Of a DNA stretch of 64,000 nt, positions 1-7,260 are shown piece by piece; the stretch's first letter is position 1; every line of letters starts with the position of its first letter. The notes under the pieces are model-generated. The model was not told where the DNA came from, did no database searches, and saw only the letters and a list, made by a program, of their open reading frames with translations. The DNA comes from Streptomyces spiralis. GTDB lineage: Bacteria > Actinomycetota > Actinomycetes > Streptomycetales > Streptomycetaceae. The position numbers were made by a program, and so were the translations under genes. The stretch spans positions 75,780 to 139,779 of the forward strand of contig NZ_BNBC01000019.1 of NCBI RefSeq assembly GCF_014654675.1. The letters run 5' to 3'.

Positions 1-51
1 ACAGGTAGGCCATTTGGTGGGCCGTGTGGCCATGGGGAAGCTGGTGAGCAG

Positions 52-663
52 ATGAGCCCGCGCAGGAGTGAAAGCCGTGACCGGATGGTCCTCAGTGCCG
101 CAGCTCTGCTGCGTGAATACGGTGCGAGCGCGACCAGCATCGACCGGGTGCTCGCCCACAGCGGAGCTCCTCGGGGCTCGGTGTATCACCACTTCCCCGG
201 CGGGCGGGCGCAGCTCATCGAGGAGGCGTTGGCACTGGCGGGGGACTTCCTCACGGGGCTGATCGACACCGCGATGCAGGTGGATGACCCGGTGGCGGCC
301 GTCGACGCGTTTTTCCGGCTGTGGCGTGACCGGCTCGTGGAGAGCGGCTTCCGGGCCGGCTGCCCGATCGTGGCGGTGGCCGTGGAGACCAACGACGATG
401 CACCACAGCTTGCCCGCTCGGCCGCCGCAGTCTTCGCCCGCTGGCAGGAGGCCCTCACGGCTTTTCTCGTCCGGCACGGCCTGACCGAGGAACGCAGCCG
501 CCGGCTCGGTGCCTTCATGATCGCCGCCGTCGAAGGCGCGGTGATCATGTGCCGGGCCGAACGGAGCACCGCCCCGATCGAGGCAGCCGCCGCCGAGATC
601 CACGACCTGCTCCTCCACGCCCTGCGCGACCGCCCCGGTGCCGAATCCGGTCCCCGGCCGTAG
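52..663 (+). CDS. TetR/AcrR family transcriptional regulator
   Basis: A 203-residue one-component repressor. Residues about 8-55 form the TetR helix-turn-helix, with the characteristic GSVYHHFPGG recognition-helix segment; the rest is an all-helical ligand-binding domain with a CPIVAVAVE motif, as in the YxaF/LmrA-type subgroup. The ATG follows a GGTGAG ribosome-binding site by 5 bases. The next gene, an enoyl-CoA hydratase-like enzyme, starts 44 bases downstream on the same strand, so the two may be co-transcribed and the enzyme may be a target. The inducer cannot be read from sequence. Confidence 0.9.
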   Translation: MSPRRSESRDRMVLSAAALLREYGASATSIDRVLAHSGAPRGSVYHHFPGGRAQLIEEALALAGDFLTGLIDTAMQVDDPVAAVDAFFRLWRDRLVESGFRAGCPIVAVAVETNDDAPQLARSAAAVFARWQEALTAFLVRHGLTEERSRRLGAFMIAAVEGAVIMCRAERSTAPIEAAAAEIHDLLLHALRDRPGAESGPRP

Positions 664-707
664 CCCGCATTCGCTTGTCCAAGTCAGCTCAGCCCGAAGG
701 AGTCGCC

Positions 708-1379
708 ATGCCCTCACTCGACCGTCAGGACAACGTCTTCGTCCTCGACCTGGGAGACGGAGAGAACCGCTTCCACCCCGACTGGCTCGCCACCGTCAGC
801 GCCGCGCTCGACGAGGTGGAGAAGGCGGAAGGCCCTCGCGCCCTGGTCACCGCCGCCACCGGCAAGTTCTACTCCAACGGGCTCGACCTGGACTGGCTGT
901 CCGCCCACACCGACCACCACCAGGACTACGTCGTCACCGTCCATGAGCTGTTCGCGCGGATGCTGTCGCTGCCGGTCATCACGGTGGCCGCGCTGCAGGG
1001 GCACACCTTCGCCGCCGGCGCGATGTTCTCCCTCGCTCACGACTTCCGCGTCATGCGCGCCGACCGCGGCTACTGGTGCCTGCCCGAAGCGGACATCAAC
1101 ATCCCCTTCACCCCCGGCATGGCCGCCCTCATCCAATCCCGGCTGGCGCCGCAGACCGCGCACGAAGCCATGATCACCGCTCGCCGCTACGGCGGCGCCG
1201 ACGCCGCGGCCACCGGCATCGTCGACCAGGCCGTCACCGAGGAAGCCGTGCGCTCCACCGCGATCGAGATCGCCCAGGCACAGGTGAACAAGGCCGGCGA
1301 CACCCTCGGCACCATCAAGGCCCGCATGTACGCACCGGCCCTGGCCAGCCTGCGCGACACCACCAACCCGCTCGGCTGA
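708..1379 (+). CDS. enoyl-CoA hydratase/isomerase (crotonase) family protein
   Basis: A 223-residue crotonase-fold protein. The oxyanion-hole segment (LQGHTFAAGAMFSLAHDFRVM) lies near residues 98-118 and YSNGLDLDW near residue 55 matches the first CoA-binding motif. The PEADINIP segment resembles the catalytic strand of the delta3,delta2-enoyl-CoA isomerase (ECI/IBR10-like) branch rather than classical hydratases, so isomerase activity is an inference. The start is ATG 708, seven bases after GAAGGAG; an in-frame upstream extension to 549 overlaps the TetR gene and is not protein-like. It is shorter than typical 250-260-residue hydratases. A PaaI-type thioesterase lies 500 bases downstream, so fatty acyl-CoA or aromatic-CoA turnover is plausible. 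Confidence 0.85.
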   Translation: MPSLDRQDNVFVLDLGDGENRFHPDWLATVSAALDEVEKAEGPRALVTAATGKFYSNGLDLDWLSAHTDHHQDYVVTVHELFARMLSLPVITVAALQGHTFAAGAMFSLAHDFRVMRADRGYWCLPEADINIPFTPGMAALIQSRLAPQTAHEAMITARRYGGADAAATGIVDQAVTEEAVRSTAIEIAQAQVNKAGDTLGTIKARMYAPALASLRDTTNPLG

Positions 1380-1450
1380 CCAGCACCTCACCGACGCACC
1401 AAGCCCCGCCCCGGGCGCCGTCCCCGGGGGCACGGGCTGCCCCAACTGCG

Positions 1451-1817
1451 CACCGCATCAGGGCGTTCACCGCAACCACCGTCTTCCGCGACAACACCTG
1501 GCGCGAGCGCGACCAACAGGACGCCCTGCGCGTCAGCCCGCACGCCGCCGAACGGCTGAGCCTGTCCGACGGCGCCCTCGCCCAGATCACCGCGTCGCAC
1601 GGCACCGCTGAGGCGGTGGTCGAGAGCGACGCCCGCGCGCAGCCCGGGACGCGGCCCTGCCGAACGGCTTCGGCCTCGACCTGCCCACCCAAGAAGGCGG
1701 CAACGAACGCACCGGCGTCGCCCTGAACACCCTCACTGACGTCACCTGGCGCGACCCCATCGCCGGAACCCGTGGCCCAAGCACGTTCCCGCCCGTATCC
1801 AGCCCCTCCCCGCCTGA
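1451..1817 (+). pseudogene. remnant of molybdopterin-dependent oxidoreductase (C-terminal dinucleotide-binding domain)
   Basis: Three reading frames read in succession give the end of a formate-dehydrogenase/nitrate-reductase-type molybdoenzyme: RIRAFTATTVFRDNTWRERD then ALRVSPHAAERLSLSDG in the first frame, ALPNGFGLDLPTQEGGNERTGV after a one-base shift near 1650, and WPKHVPARIQP after a second shift near 1770, closing at TGA 1815-1817. These match the order of the molydopterin-dinucleotide-binding domain of the family. No upstream catalytic part is present between 1380 and 1450. It is a decayed gene end, with at least two frameshifts and no start. Confidence 0.75.
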
Positions 1818-1872
1818 TGAACACCCCGCCCCTCGGGGCGGCACCACCAGCACCACGCAAGGAGAACGACCC

Positions 1873-2316
1873 GTGACCACCACCGACCTCACCGCCATGA
1901 CCGGCTTGGAACTGATGCGCTGGGTGCAGACCGAACGCCCCACCGACATCCCCTCCATCGGCCGCCTGCTCGGCATGCGCTTCGACGAGGTCGCCCACGG
2001 CCGCATCGTCATCTCCCTCGACACCCGCCCCGACTTCGCCAACCCTCTCGGCACCGTCCACGGCGGCATCGCCGCCACCCTCCTCGACTCCGCCATGGGC
2101 TGCGCCGTCCACACCACCCTCCCCGCCGGGACCGGCTACACCACCCTCGAACTCAAGGTCAACTACATCCGCGCCGCCCGCACCGACGGCCAGACCCTCA
2201 CCGCCGAGGGCACCGTCATCCACGCTGGCCGCCGTACGGCGACCGCCGAAGGCAAGGTGCTGGACGACCAGGGCAAACTGATCGCCCACGCCACCACCAC
2301 CTGCCTGATCCTTTAG
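1873..2316 (+). CDS. PaaI-family hotdog-fold thioesterase
   Basis: A 147-residue single-domain hotdog protein. The segment GTVHGGIAATLLDSAMG near residues 57-73 is the catalytic/CoA-binding signature of the PaaI/YbgC-like 4HBT group, where the HGG turn and the Asp after it position the attacking water; the ELKVNYIRA strand follows as expected. The GTG start at 1873 is preceded by AAGGAG seven bases upstream, a good site. It probably hydrolyses aromatic or short acyl-CoA. It sits directly after the molybdoenzyme remnant and is not tightly coupled to any neighbour. Confidence 0.88.
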   Translation: MTTTDLTAMTGLELMRWVQTERPTDIPSIGRLLGMRFDEVAHGRIVISLDTRPDFANPLGTVHGGIAATLLDSAMGCAVHTTLPAGTGYTTLELKVNYIRAARTDGQTLTAEGTVIHAGRRTATAEGKVLDDQGKLIAHATTTCLIL

Positions 2317-2701
2317 GTCGCTCGCCGAGGTCGGTTTCACCTGCCGTGAAGGTCACGTTCCGCGTGGGCCGTCGGCGGCCGAGGCTGCGGGGGGGGGCAG
2401 CGCGTGGACGGTGGCAGCGCGCTGCCCGAGCTGCCCGCGCAGGATCTGGTTTTCGACCGTGGCCTGGTGGAGGGCACCGGGCGGCGCGGCAGGTCACTGC
2501 CGCGGGTGCAGGTCAGCAAGCCGGACACCGTCCGGCCCGATGCTGACCATTTGCTGACCTGGAGGTGGCGATCAACGACCTGACCTGCGGAAACACCCAA
2601 ACGCTAGATCTTGGACCTGAACAGAGTACACAGCACTTTGGACTCCTGGAAGACGGCTCCCTGCCTGCTTTGTACAGGTCAAGGGCGCTCTTGACGGTAT
2701 A
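2317..2701. other. intergenic stretch with no recognisable gene
   Basis: Between the thioesterase and the PucR-type remnant no open frame on either strand resembles a protein family. A run of nine G residues at 2389-2397 is the only notable feature. Base composition drops in GC from about 2570 to 2720, unlike the flanking coding DNA, which fits decayed or foreign sequence. Confidence 0.5.
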
Positions 2702-3010
2702 CCGGCACGCGTCGGAGTCGCCGTGGTGCAGTGGTCGAACGAACTCGGTCTCTACCGCATCCTGGGACCCGGCAGCGGTCACCGGGAACTGGAGACGTTC
2801 GTCCAGGAGTAGCTCGGGCAGCTCATCGACTACGACTCCCGGCACCACGCGACCATGGTGGAGACCCTGTCCCGCTACTTCGACTGTGGCGGCAACTACG
2901 ACGAGACCGCCGACTCCCTCGCGGTCCACCGCAGCACGCTGCGCTATCGGCTCCAGCGTATCCGCGACATCAGCGGCCACGACCTCGCAGCGGCAGATGT
3001 CGCGGCCTGA
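2702..3010 (+). pseudogene. remnant of PucR/CdaR-type transcriptional regulator (C-terminal HTH)
   Basis: One frame reads RVGVAVVQWSNELGLYRILG, then an in-frame TAG at 2810-2812 just after FVQE, then LGQLIDYDSRHHATMVETL, CGGNYDETADSLAVHRSTLR and YRLQRIRDISG to a TGA at 3008-3010. The last part is the PucR-type C-terminal helix-turn-helix (HTH_30), with the family's N-x-T-A-x-x-L-x-x-H-R-x-T-L-x-Y-R-L spacing. The GAF/GGDEF-like sensor part is missing and the reading frame carries a stop, so the gene is dead. It may be another fragment of decay that also left the molybdoenzyme end at 1.5-1.8 kb. Confidence 0.75.
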
Positions 3011-3045
3011 GCGAGGCGAACGCAGGGGCCGGACACCACCGACGG

Positions 3046-3075
3046 GTGACGTCCGGGCCCCGGCCCGGGCGTCAC
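3046..3075. terminator. strong GC hairpin, probably bidirectional terminator
   Basis: Arms GTGACG-TCCGGG and CCCGGG-CGTCAC pair over 12 positions including one G-T wobble, around a short C/G loop. It lies between the PucR remnant and the convergent LysR gene, overlapping the LysR stop codon. No U tract follows, which is common for Streptomyces terminators. Confidence 0.55.
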
Positions 3076-3962
3076 AGGGCGATCACGTGGAGGTCGACCA
3101 GCTCGAGCATCGCTCGCAGAGCCGAGCTGGGCCGCCGGGTCGACGACGTGCCGAGATGCATGCTCCAGCGGAGCCTGGTGTCGTGGACATCCAGGACGTG
3201 CAGGCCGGGGGTGCGGGCAACGGCGAACGCGGGCAGGAAGGCGATGCCCAGTCCGTGCCGGACCAGTGCCGCCCCCATGTCGATGTCGGGCACTTCCAGT
3301 GCCACCCGGCGTACGACGCCCTCCGCCGCGAACGCCCGGTCGACCACCTCGCGGTTGCCGTAGCCCGGCGGAAAGTCCACGAAGGGCTCCCCCGCGAGGT
3401 CCGCAAGTGCCACTTTTCCCCGCTGCGCGAGCGGATGGGCGGCGTTCACCACCAGGACGAGCGGCACGGTGGCCAGCTCCCGTGCGTCGATCCCGGCGGG
3501 CTTGCGTTCGGGCAGCGACAGGAAGGCCGCGTCCAGGTCCCCGCTGAGCAGCGCGTGTGCCAGTCCCGCCGAGCCGGCCGTCGCCAGCCGCAGCCGGACG
3601 TCGATCGCCGGATGCCGCGCGTGCAGCTGCCCGAGGAGCGCAGGCAGGTCCACCACCTCGACCGAGGCCATGGCGCCCACGTTCACCGTGCCGCGCAGCG
3701 TGTCCTGTGCGGCGCGCACGGCGTCCTGGGCGGCCTGGGCGGCGTTCAAGGTGGCCCGAGCCTCGGGCAGCAACGCGGCGCCCGCCCCGGTGAGCCGGAC
3801 CTGCTGCGAAGTGCGCTCGAACAGCGCGCAGCCGAGCTCGCGCTCCAGGGAGCGGATCGCGGCGGACACCCCGGACTGCACCACGTGCAGCCGACGGGCG
3901 GCACGCGTGAAACTCAGCTCCTCGGCGACCGCGATGAAGTGCTCCAGCTGACGTAGCTCCAC
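3072..3962 (-). CDS. LysR family transcriptional regulator
   Basis: A 296-residue LysR-type regulator when begun at the GTG giving VELRQLEHF, the usual family N-terminus; an ATG at 3983 would add seven residues. The winged HTH covers residues 1-60 (SFTRAARRLHVVQSGVSAAI), followed by the linker helix and a two-lobed effector domain (GTVNVGAMASVEVVDLPALL onward). No clear Shine-Dalgarno precedes either start. It is divergent from the MFS transporter gene, the standard arrangement for a LysR regulator and the efflux pump it controls; the inducer is unknown. Confidence 0.88.
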   Translation of the reverse strand: MELRQLEHFIAVAEELSFTRAARRLHVVQSGVSAAIRSLERELGCALFERTSQQVRLTGAGAALLPEARATLNAAQAAQDAVRAAQDTLRGTVNVGAMASVEVVDLPALLGQLHARHPAIDVRLRLATAGSAGLAHALLSGDLDAAFLSLPERKPAGIDARELATVPLVLVVNAAHPLAQRGKVALADLAGEPFVDFPPGYGNREVVDRAFAAEGVVRRVALEVPDIDMGAALVRHGLGIAFLPAFAVARTPGLHVLDVHDTRLRWSMHLGTSSTRRPSSALRAMLELVDLHVIAL

Positions 3963-4008
3963 ACCAAGAAGTATCACTCGCATTGCTGGAGCCGAGCAAA
4001 AACATTCG

Positions 4009-5379
4009 TTGGCGCTGATTCTGGCTGGTGAGGAGGATGGAGAAACGCCATCCACTTCCGCCCGAGGAGGGGTACTCCTGCCTGCCGTACCGACGCCGTT
4101 GAGCCGTCCCACAGCCGACGCTCCCGACAACCCGACCCACCGAATCCCCGCGCCCGCTCCCGACGACCTGCCGCCCCGCGCCCCCGCCCGGCGCCGCGCC
4201 TCGCACGCGACCGGCTTCTGGATCGTGGCGGTGGCCTTCACCGTGCTGATGGCCTTCGGTACCGCGCCGACTCCGCTGTGGCCGCTGTACGAGGCCCGAG
4301 ACCACTTCGGCGCGACCACGGTCACGGTGGCGTACGCCTCGATGGTCGTGGGCGCAGCAGCCGCCTTCCTCGGGCTGGGACACCTGTCGGACCGGCTCGG
4401 CCGGCGGCGCATCATCGTCCCGGCGCTGCTGGTCGGCATCGTCGCGTCGGTCGTGCTGATCGTGTGGCGGGACCTGCCGGGGCTGATAGCGGGCAGGATC
4501 CTGAACGGTGTCGGACTGGGGCTGATGGCCTCGACCGCGACGACGTACCTGCACGACCTCCACCACGAGGCACGTCCGGAACGGACAGGTTCGGTGCTGC
4601 CCGGCATCGTGGCCACCGCCGCCAACCTCGGCGGCCTGGCCTCAGGGCCCCTGGTCGCCGGAGCCGCCGCCGAGTGGCTTCCCACGCCCCTGATCACCAC
4701 CCAGGCGATCTTCACACTCGCCATGGCGGTGTGCCTGGCCCTGGTGCTGTGCACCCCGGAGACCGTGGACCTGGAGTTGCCCGCGGCCCAACCGCCCAGC
4801 AGGTTCGTCCTGCGCCCCGGCGGCCGGCGGGCGTTCGGCGCGGCCGGCGCGCTGGGCGCCTTCGCCTTCGCGATCCTCGGCCTGATCTCCTCCCTCGGGG
4901 CGAGCGTGCTCCACGGCACCCTGCACAGCGACTCGCACCTCGTGGTCGGCCTGGCGGCCTTCCTCATGTTCGGTTCCGCGGCGGCCGCCCAACTGGTGCT
5001 GGGCCGCCTCCCACTGCCCCGGGTCCTGACCGTTGGGGCAGTGGTCTTTCCGGTCGGGCTGGTCCTGTGCGCCGTCGCCCTCTACCACCCCGCCCTCTGG
5101 CTCTACCTGGTCGCCGTGTCCCTGTCGGGAGCCGGCTCCGGGCTGCTCTTCAAGGGAGGAGTCGAACGTGCCGGTTCAGTGGCCGAGCCCGCCTCACGCG
5201 CGGGGGTCCTCGCCGTGTTCTTCGTCGTCGCATACCTGGGAATGGGCCTGCCCTCCGTCCTGTTCAGCATCGCTCTGCGGCACTTCGCCGTGCAGACCGC
5301 GATGATCGGCTTCGCGGCGGTCCTCTCCTGCGGCGCCGTTGTGTCGGTGGTCGTCGCGCTGCGGGATCGCGCACGATAG
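4009..5379 (+). CDS. MFS transporter
   Basis: A major facilitator superfamily protein with about twelve hydrophobic segments starting near residue 66 (TGFWIVAVAFTVLM). The loop between TM2 and TM3 carries motif A-like GHLSDRLGRRR. The N-terminal 60 residues are hydrophilic and proline-rich, so the true start is uncertain: TTG 4009 is the first in-frame candidate and TTG 4099 would give a more usual length near 426; no in-frame ATG or GTG precedes TM1. It is divergent from a LysR regulator and followed 60 bases later by a DUF1931 gene. Likely drug or metabolite efflux. Confidence 0.82.
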   Translation: MALILAGEEDGETPSTSARGGVLLPAVPTPLSRPTADAPDNPTHRIPAPAPDDLPPRAPARRRASHATGFWIVAVAFTVLMAFGTAPTPLWPLYEARDHFGATTVTVAYASMVVGAAAAFLGLGHLSDRLGRRRIIVPALLVGIVASVVLIVWRDLPGLIAGRILNGVGLGLMASTATTYLHDLHHEARPERTGSVLPGIVATAANLGGLASGPLVAGAAAEWLPTPLITTQAIFTLAMAVCLALVLCTPETVDLELPAAQPPSRFVLRPGGRRAFGAAGALGAFAFAILGLISSLGASVLHGTLHSDSHLVVGLAAFLMFGSAAAAQLVLGRLPLPRVLTVGAVVFPVGLVLCAVALYHPALWLYLVAVSLSGAGSGLLFKGGVERAGSVAEPASRAGVLAVFFVVAYLGMGLPSVLFSIALRHFAVQTAMIGFAAVLSCGAVVSVVVALRDRAR

Positions 5380-5439
5380 CGGCGCGGGCGGGAGCGAACG
5401 GCGCCGTCCGTTCCCGGTGAGGAGGCGAGAGGACTGACC

Positions 5440-5751
5440 GTGATGGGTGTGTCGAAGTTCGAGAGGTTCTTCCGCGCCGCCGCAAGCCTCGACGTGGACA
5501 GGAACGACCTGAAGCGGTACGGCGATTTCGTCGACGCCAAGCTCTACGACCTCCTGGTCGTCGGCCAGGCGTCGGCCAAGGCCAACGGCAGGGACCCCGT
5601 CGAACCGTGGGATCTACCGATCACCGAGGGCCTCCAGGAGAGCATCCATCGGTTCCGGCGGCTCGACGAGGAGGTCGAGCTGAAGCCGATCCTGGAACAG
5701 CTCGCCGCACACTCTCCCCTCGTTACAGCGGTGTTCGACCGGCTGCTGTAG
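5440..5751 (+). CDS. DUF1931 family (histone-fold-like) protein, short version
   Basis: The 103-residue product begins VMGVSKFERFFRAAA and continues through KRYGDFVDAKLYDLL and EPWDLPITEGLQE, the conserved core of DUF1931 proteins, small helical proteins with an archaeal-histone-like fold. Family members I know run to about 145-155 residues. Here the conserved part ends near residue 92 and the chain closes with VFDRLL, resembling the family's own C-terminal FDLLL, so an internal deletion of about 45-50 codons is possible. The start may be GTG 5440 or ATG 5443; GAGGAGG lies 12 bases upstream. Function unknown. Confidence 0.75.
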   Translation: MMGVSKFERFFRAAASLDVDRNDLKRYGDFVDAKLYDLLVVGQASAKANGRDPVEPWDLPITEGLQESIHRFRRLDEEVELKPILEQLAAHSPLVTAVFDRLL

Positions 5752-5770
5752 CAGTCGCGCCCCGGTGCAT

Positions 5771-5900
5771 GGCGCCGGCTCGTCTCAGGCCGGGAAGGCC
5801 GAGCCGCCCCGGATCGTCGCCCACGAACTCGTACTCAACAAGGCAGCGGACGGATACACGGACACCAGTATTTCGGCGCCCGCGACGACGGCTGGACGAC
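5771..5900 (+). pseudogene. 3' remnant of a zinc-dependent alcohol/formaldehyde dehydrogenase
   Basis: The frame at 5801-5857 reads EPPRIVAHELVLNKAADGY, and after a frameshift near 5860 a second frame reads HQYFGARDDGWT. Together they match the C-terminal end of glutathione-independent formaldehyde/zinc alcohol dehydrogenases, where IVSHEL-x-LD-x-APDAY is followed by F-D-AR-x-DGWTKV near the stop. The upstream catalytic part is absent because the DUF1931 gene ends 20 bases before. The remnant is short, so the call rests on motif order only. Confidence 0.5.
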
Positions 5901-5987
5901 GGGCCCTGCTGGGTGTCCCGACCGCTCGCGTCCTGAGAACCAGCGACTCGTGAGGGGAGCCGTACCCTGACACAGGAACTCCGGGGG

Positions 5988-6533
5988 ATGCGGGTGGGGA
6001 TTCTGGCCACCGACGGCGTCGAGCGCGTGGAACTCGACCAGCGGCGCGGCGCGCTGCAGGGCGCAGGGGCGAGGACCGAGATCGTCTCGCTCCACCACGG
6101 CGAGATCCAGGCCCGCCAGTTCGACCTCAACGCGGCCGGAACCTTCCCGGCGGACCGACTGGTCGCCGACGCCTCCGTCGACGACTACCACGCCCTGCTC
6201 CTGCCCGGCGGCACCATGAACCCTGACCAACTGCGCATGGACCGCGACGCGGTGCGGTTCGTCAAGGACTTCATGGCCGGCGGGAAACCGGTCGCATCGA
6301 TCTGCCACGGCCCGTGGCCCCTGGCGGAAGCCGACGCCGTGCGCGGCCGCCGCCTGACGTCCTGGCCCAGCATCCGCACCGACCTTCGCAACGCCGGCGC
6401 GGAGGTCGTCGCCGACCAGGAGGTGGTCGTCGACGGGCAGGTGGTCACCAGCCGCGGCCCGGCCGACCTGCCTGCTTTCTGCGCCGCCGTCGTGGAGCAG
6501 TTCGCCCGGGCGCCTCACCCCATGCCCGGCTGA
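5988..6533 (+). CDS. DJ-1/PfpI family protein (type 1 glutamine amidotransferase-like)
   Basis: A 181-residue single-domain protein of the PfpI/YhbO (general stress protein 18) group. The nucleophile elbow SICHGPWPL near residue 105 carries the family Cys followed by His, and a conserved LLLPGG lies upstream. These proteins are reported as stress-related chaperones, proteases or deglycases; which applies here cannot be told. ATG 5988 has GGGGG immediately upstream, while an in-frame CTG at 5967 behind GAGGGGAG would add seven residues (TQELRG) that resemble homologous N-termini. Confidence 0.88.
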   Translation: MRVGILATDGVERVELDQRRGALQGAGARTEIVSLHHGEIQARQFDLNAAGTFPADRLVADASVDDYHALLLPGGTMNPDQLRMDRDAVRFVKDFMAGGKPVASICHGPWPLAEADAVRGRRLTSWPSIRTDLRNAGAEVVADQEVVVDGQVVTSRGPADLPAFCAAVVEQFARAPHPMPG

Positions 6534-7013
6534 CCCGGCGGCCTGGTCGCAGGCGGTGGGAGCAGGCTGGTGCACGGTGGAGGTGGGCCCGCTCTCCACC
6601 ACCACGGGCCGGTCAGCCTGGGCGGTCACCTCGCTTCAGGACGCTGTTCTGCTCCGCCAGGATCTTGTCGGCCCGGCGGCCGGCGCGCCGCCGGCGGTGG
6701 CGTCGAGTACCCGTACCGTGAGCCGCATTCTCCGCGACTTTCCGACGTTGGCGCCGATTTCCTTCATTGCATCCCCAATTCCTCAGCCGCCGCCCTGGCT
6801 TGAAAACCACGGTCGCGAAACCGGTCACAAACAGAGGAAGCCGCACACGCGGAATGAAAGCCCCCCTTCCCCCCCTTGCACACCATTGGCGCGCCTCCGC
6901 GACGCACTACTTCGAGCCCCGGTGATCACCGTCGGCCCTGGCTTCCCGGCACGGCAAAGCACCGCGCCCAGCGCCCTGAACTGCTCATACCTGGACATTG
7001 GAAGCAAGCTTTC

Positions 7014-7029
7014 CGTGACCTGGGTCACG
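7014..7029. promoter_or_regulatory. Crp-like palindromic site
   Basis: CGTGACC-TG-GGTCACG is a perfect inverted repeat of seven bases per arm. It fits the GTG-N6-GNCAC consensus described for the Streptomyces cAMP receptor protein. It lies about 230 bases upstream of the ALF-repeat protein start. Binding by Crp is an inference. Confidence 0.45.
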
Positions 7030-7182
7030 CAGAGAGAATGTCGTTTGGGCTGGCGTCGCGATTTGTGAAAGGATGTGCCGACCCGTCAAATCTGCACGTC
7101 CAGCGTGCTGTTCGGAGCTCGACAGGTCAAACTTCCGCAAACTTTCTACGAGTTGATAGTGTTGACGAATTGCGACGGGCGT

Positions 7183-7198
7183 CGGATCCACGGATCCG
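7183..7198. promoter_or_regulatory. palindrome near the putative -10 region of the ALF-repeat gene
   Basis: CGGATCC-AC-GGATCCG is a perfect seven-base inverted repeat, placed 17 bases after a TTGACG hexamer and 62 bases before the start codon. Its position suggests an operator covering the promoter. The cognate regulator is not identifiable. Confidence 0.4.
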
Positions 7199-7260
7199 CC
7201 GTCCGTCGTGGCGCGAAATCCGACACGTCACCGCATTACTCGTAGAAGGGCAAGCCCCGT

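Larger units (their letters stand above)
6534..7260. other. long non-coding upstream region of the ALF-repeat gene
   Basis: About 730 bases without a convincing gene on either strand. The right half is markedly less GC-rich than the surroundings and holds two perfect palindromes (7014-7029 and 7183-7198) and promoter-like elements, including TTGACG at 7162-7167 and GATAGT at 7154-7159. It most likely serves as the control region of the exported ALF-repeat protein. Confidence 0.5.

Noticed and set aside
549..707. upstream extension of the enoyl-CoA hydratase gene
   Set aside because: It overlaps the TetR gene and reads Arg/Pro-rich non-family sequence; ATG 708 has a good ribosome-binding site.
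2944..4566. 540-residue minus-strand frame over the LysR/MFS region
   Set aside because: It is out of frame with the LysR gene, antisense to MFS coding, and its translation is low-complexity Arg/Gly/Ala.
6534..6850. minus-strand frames here as a possible transposase remnant
   Set aside because: A basic, helix-like stretch is present but no IS-family motif (DDE or HTH) could be recognised.
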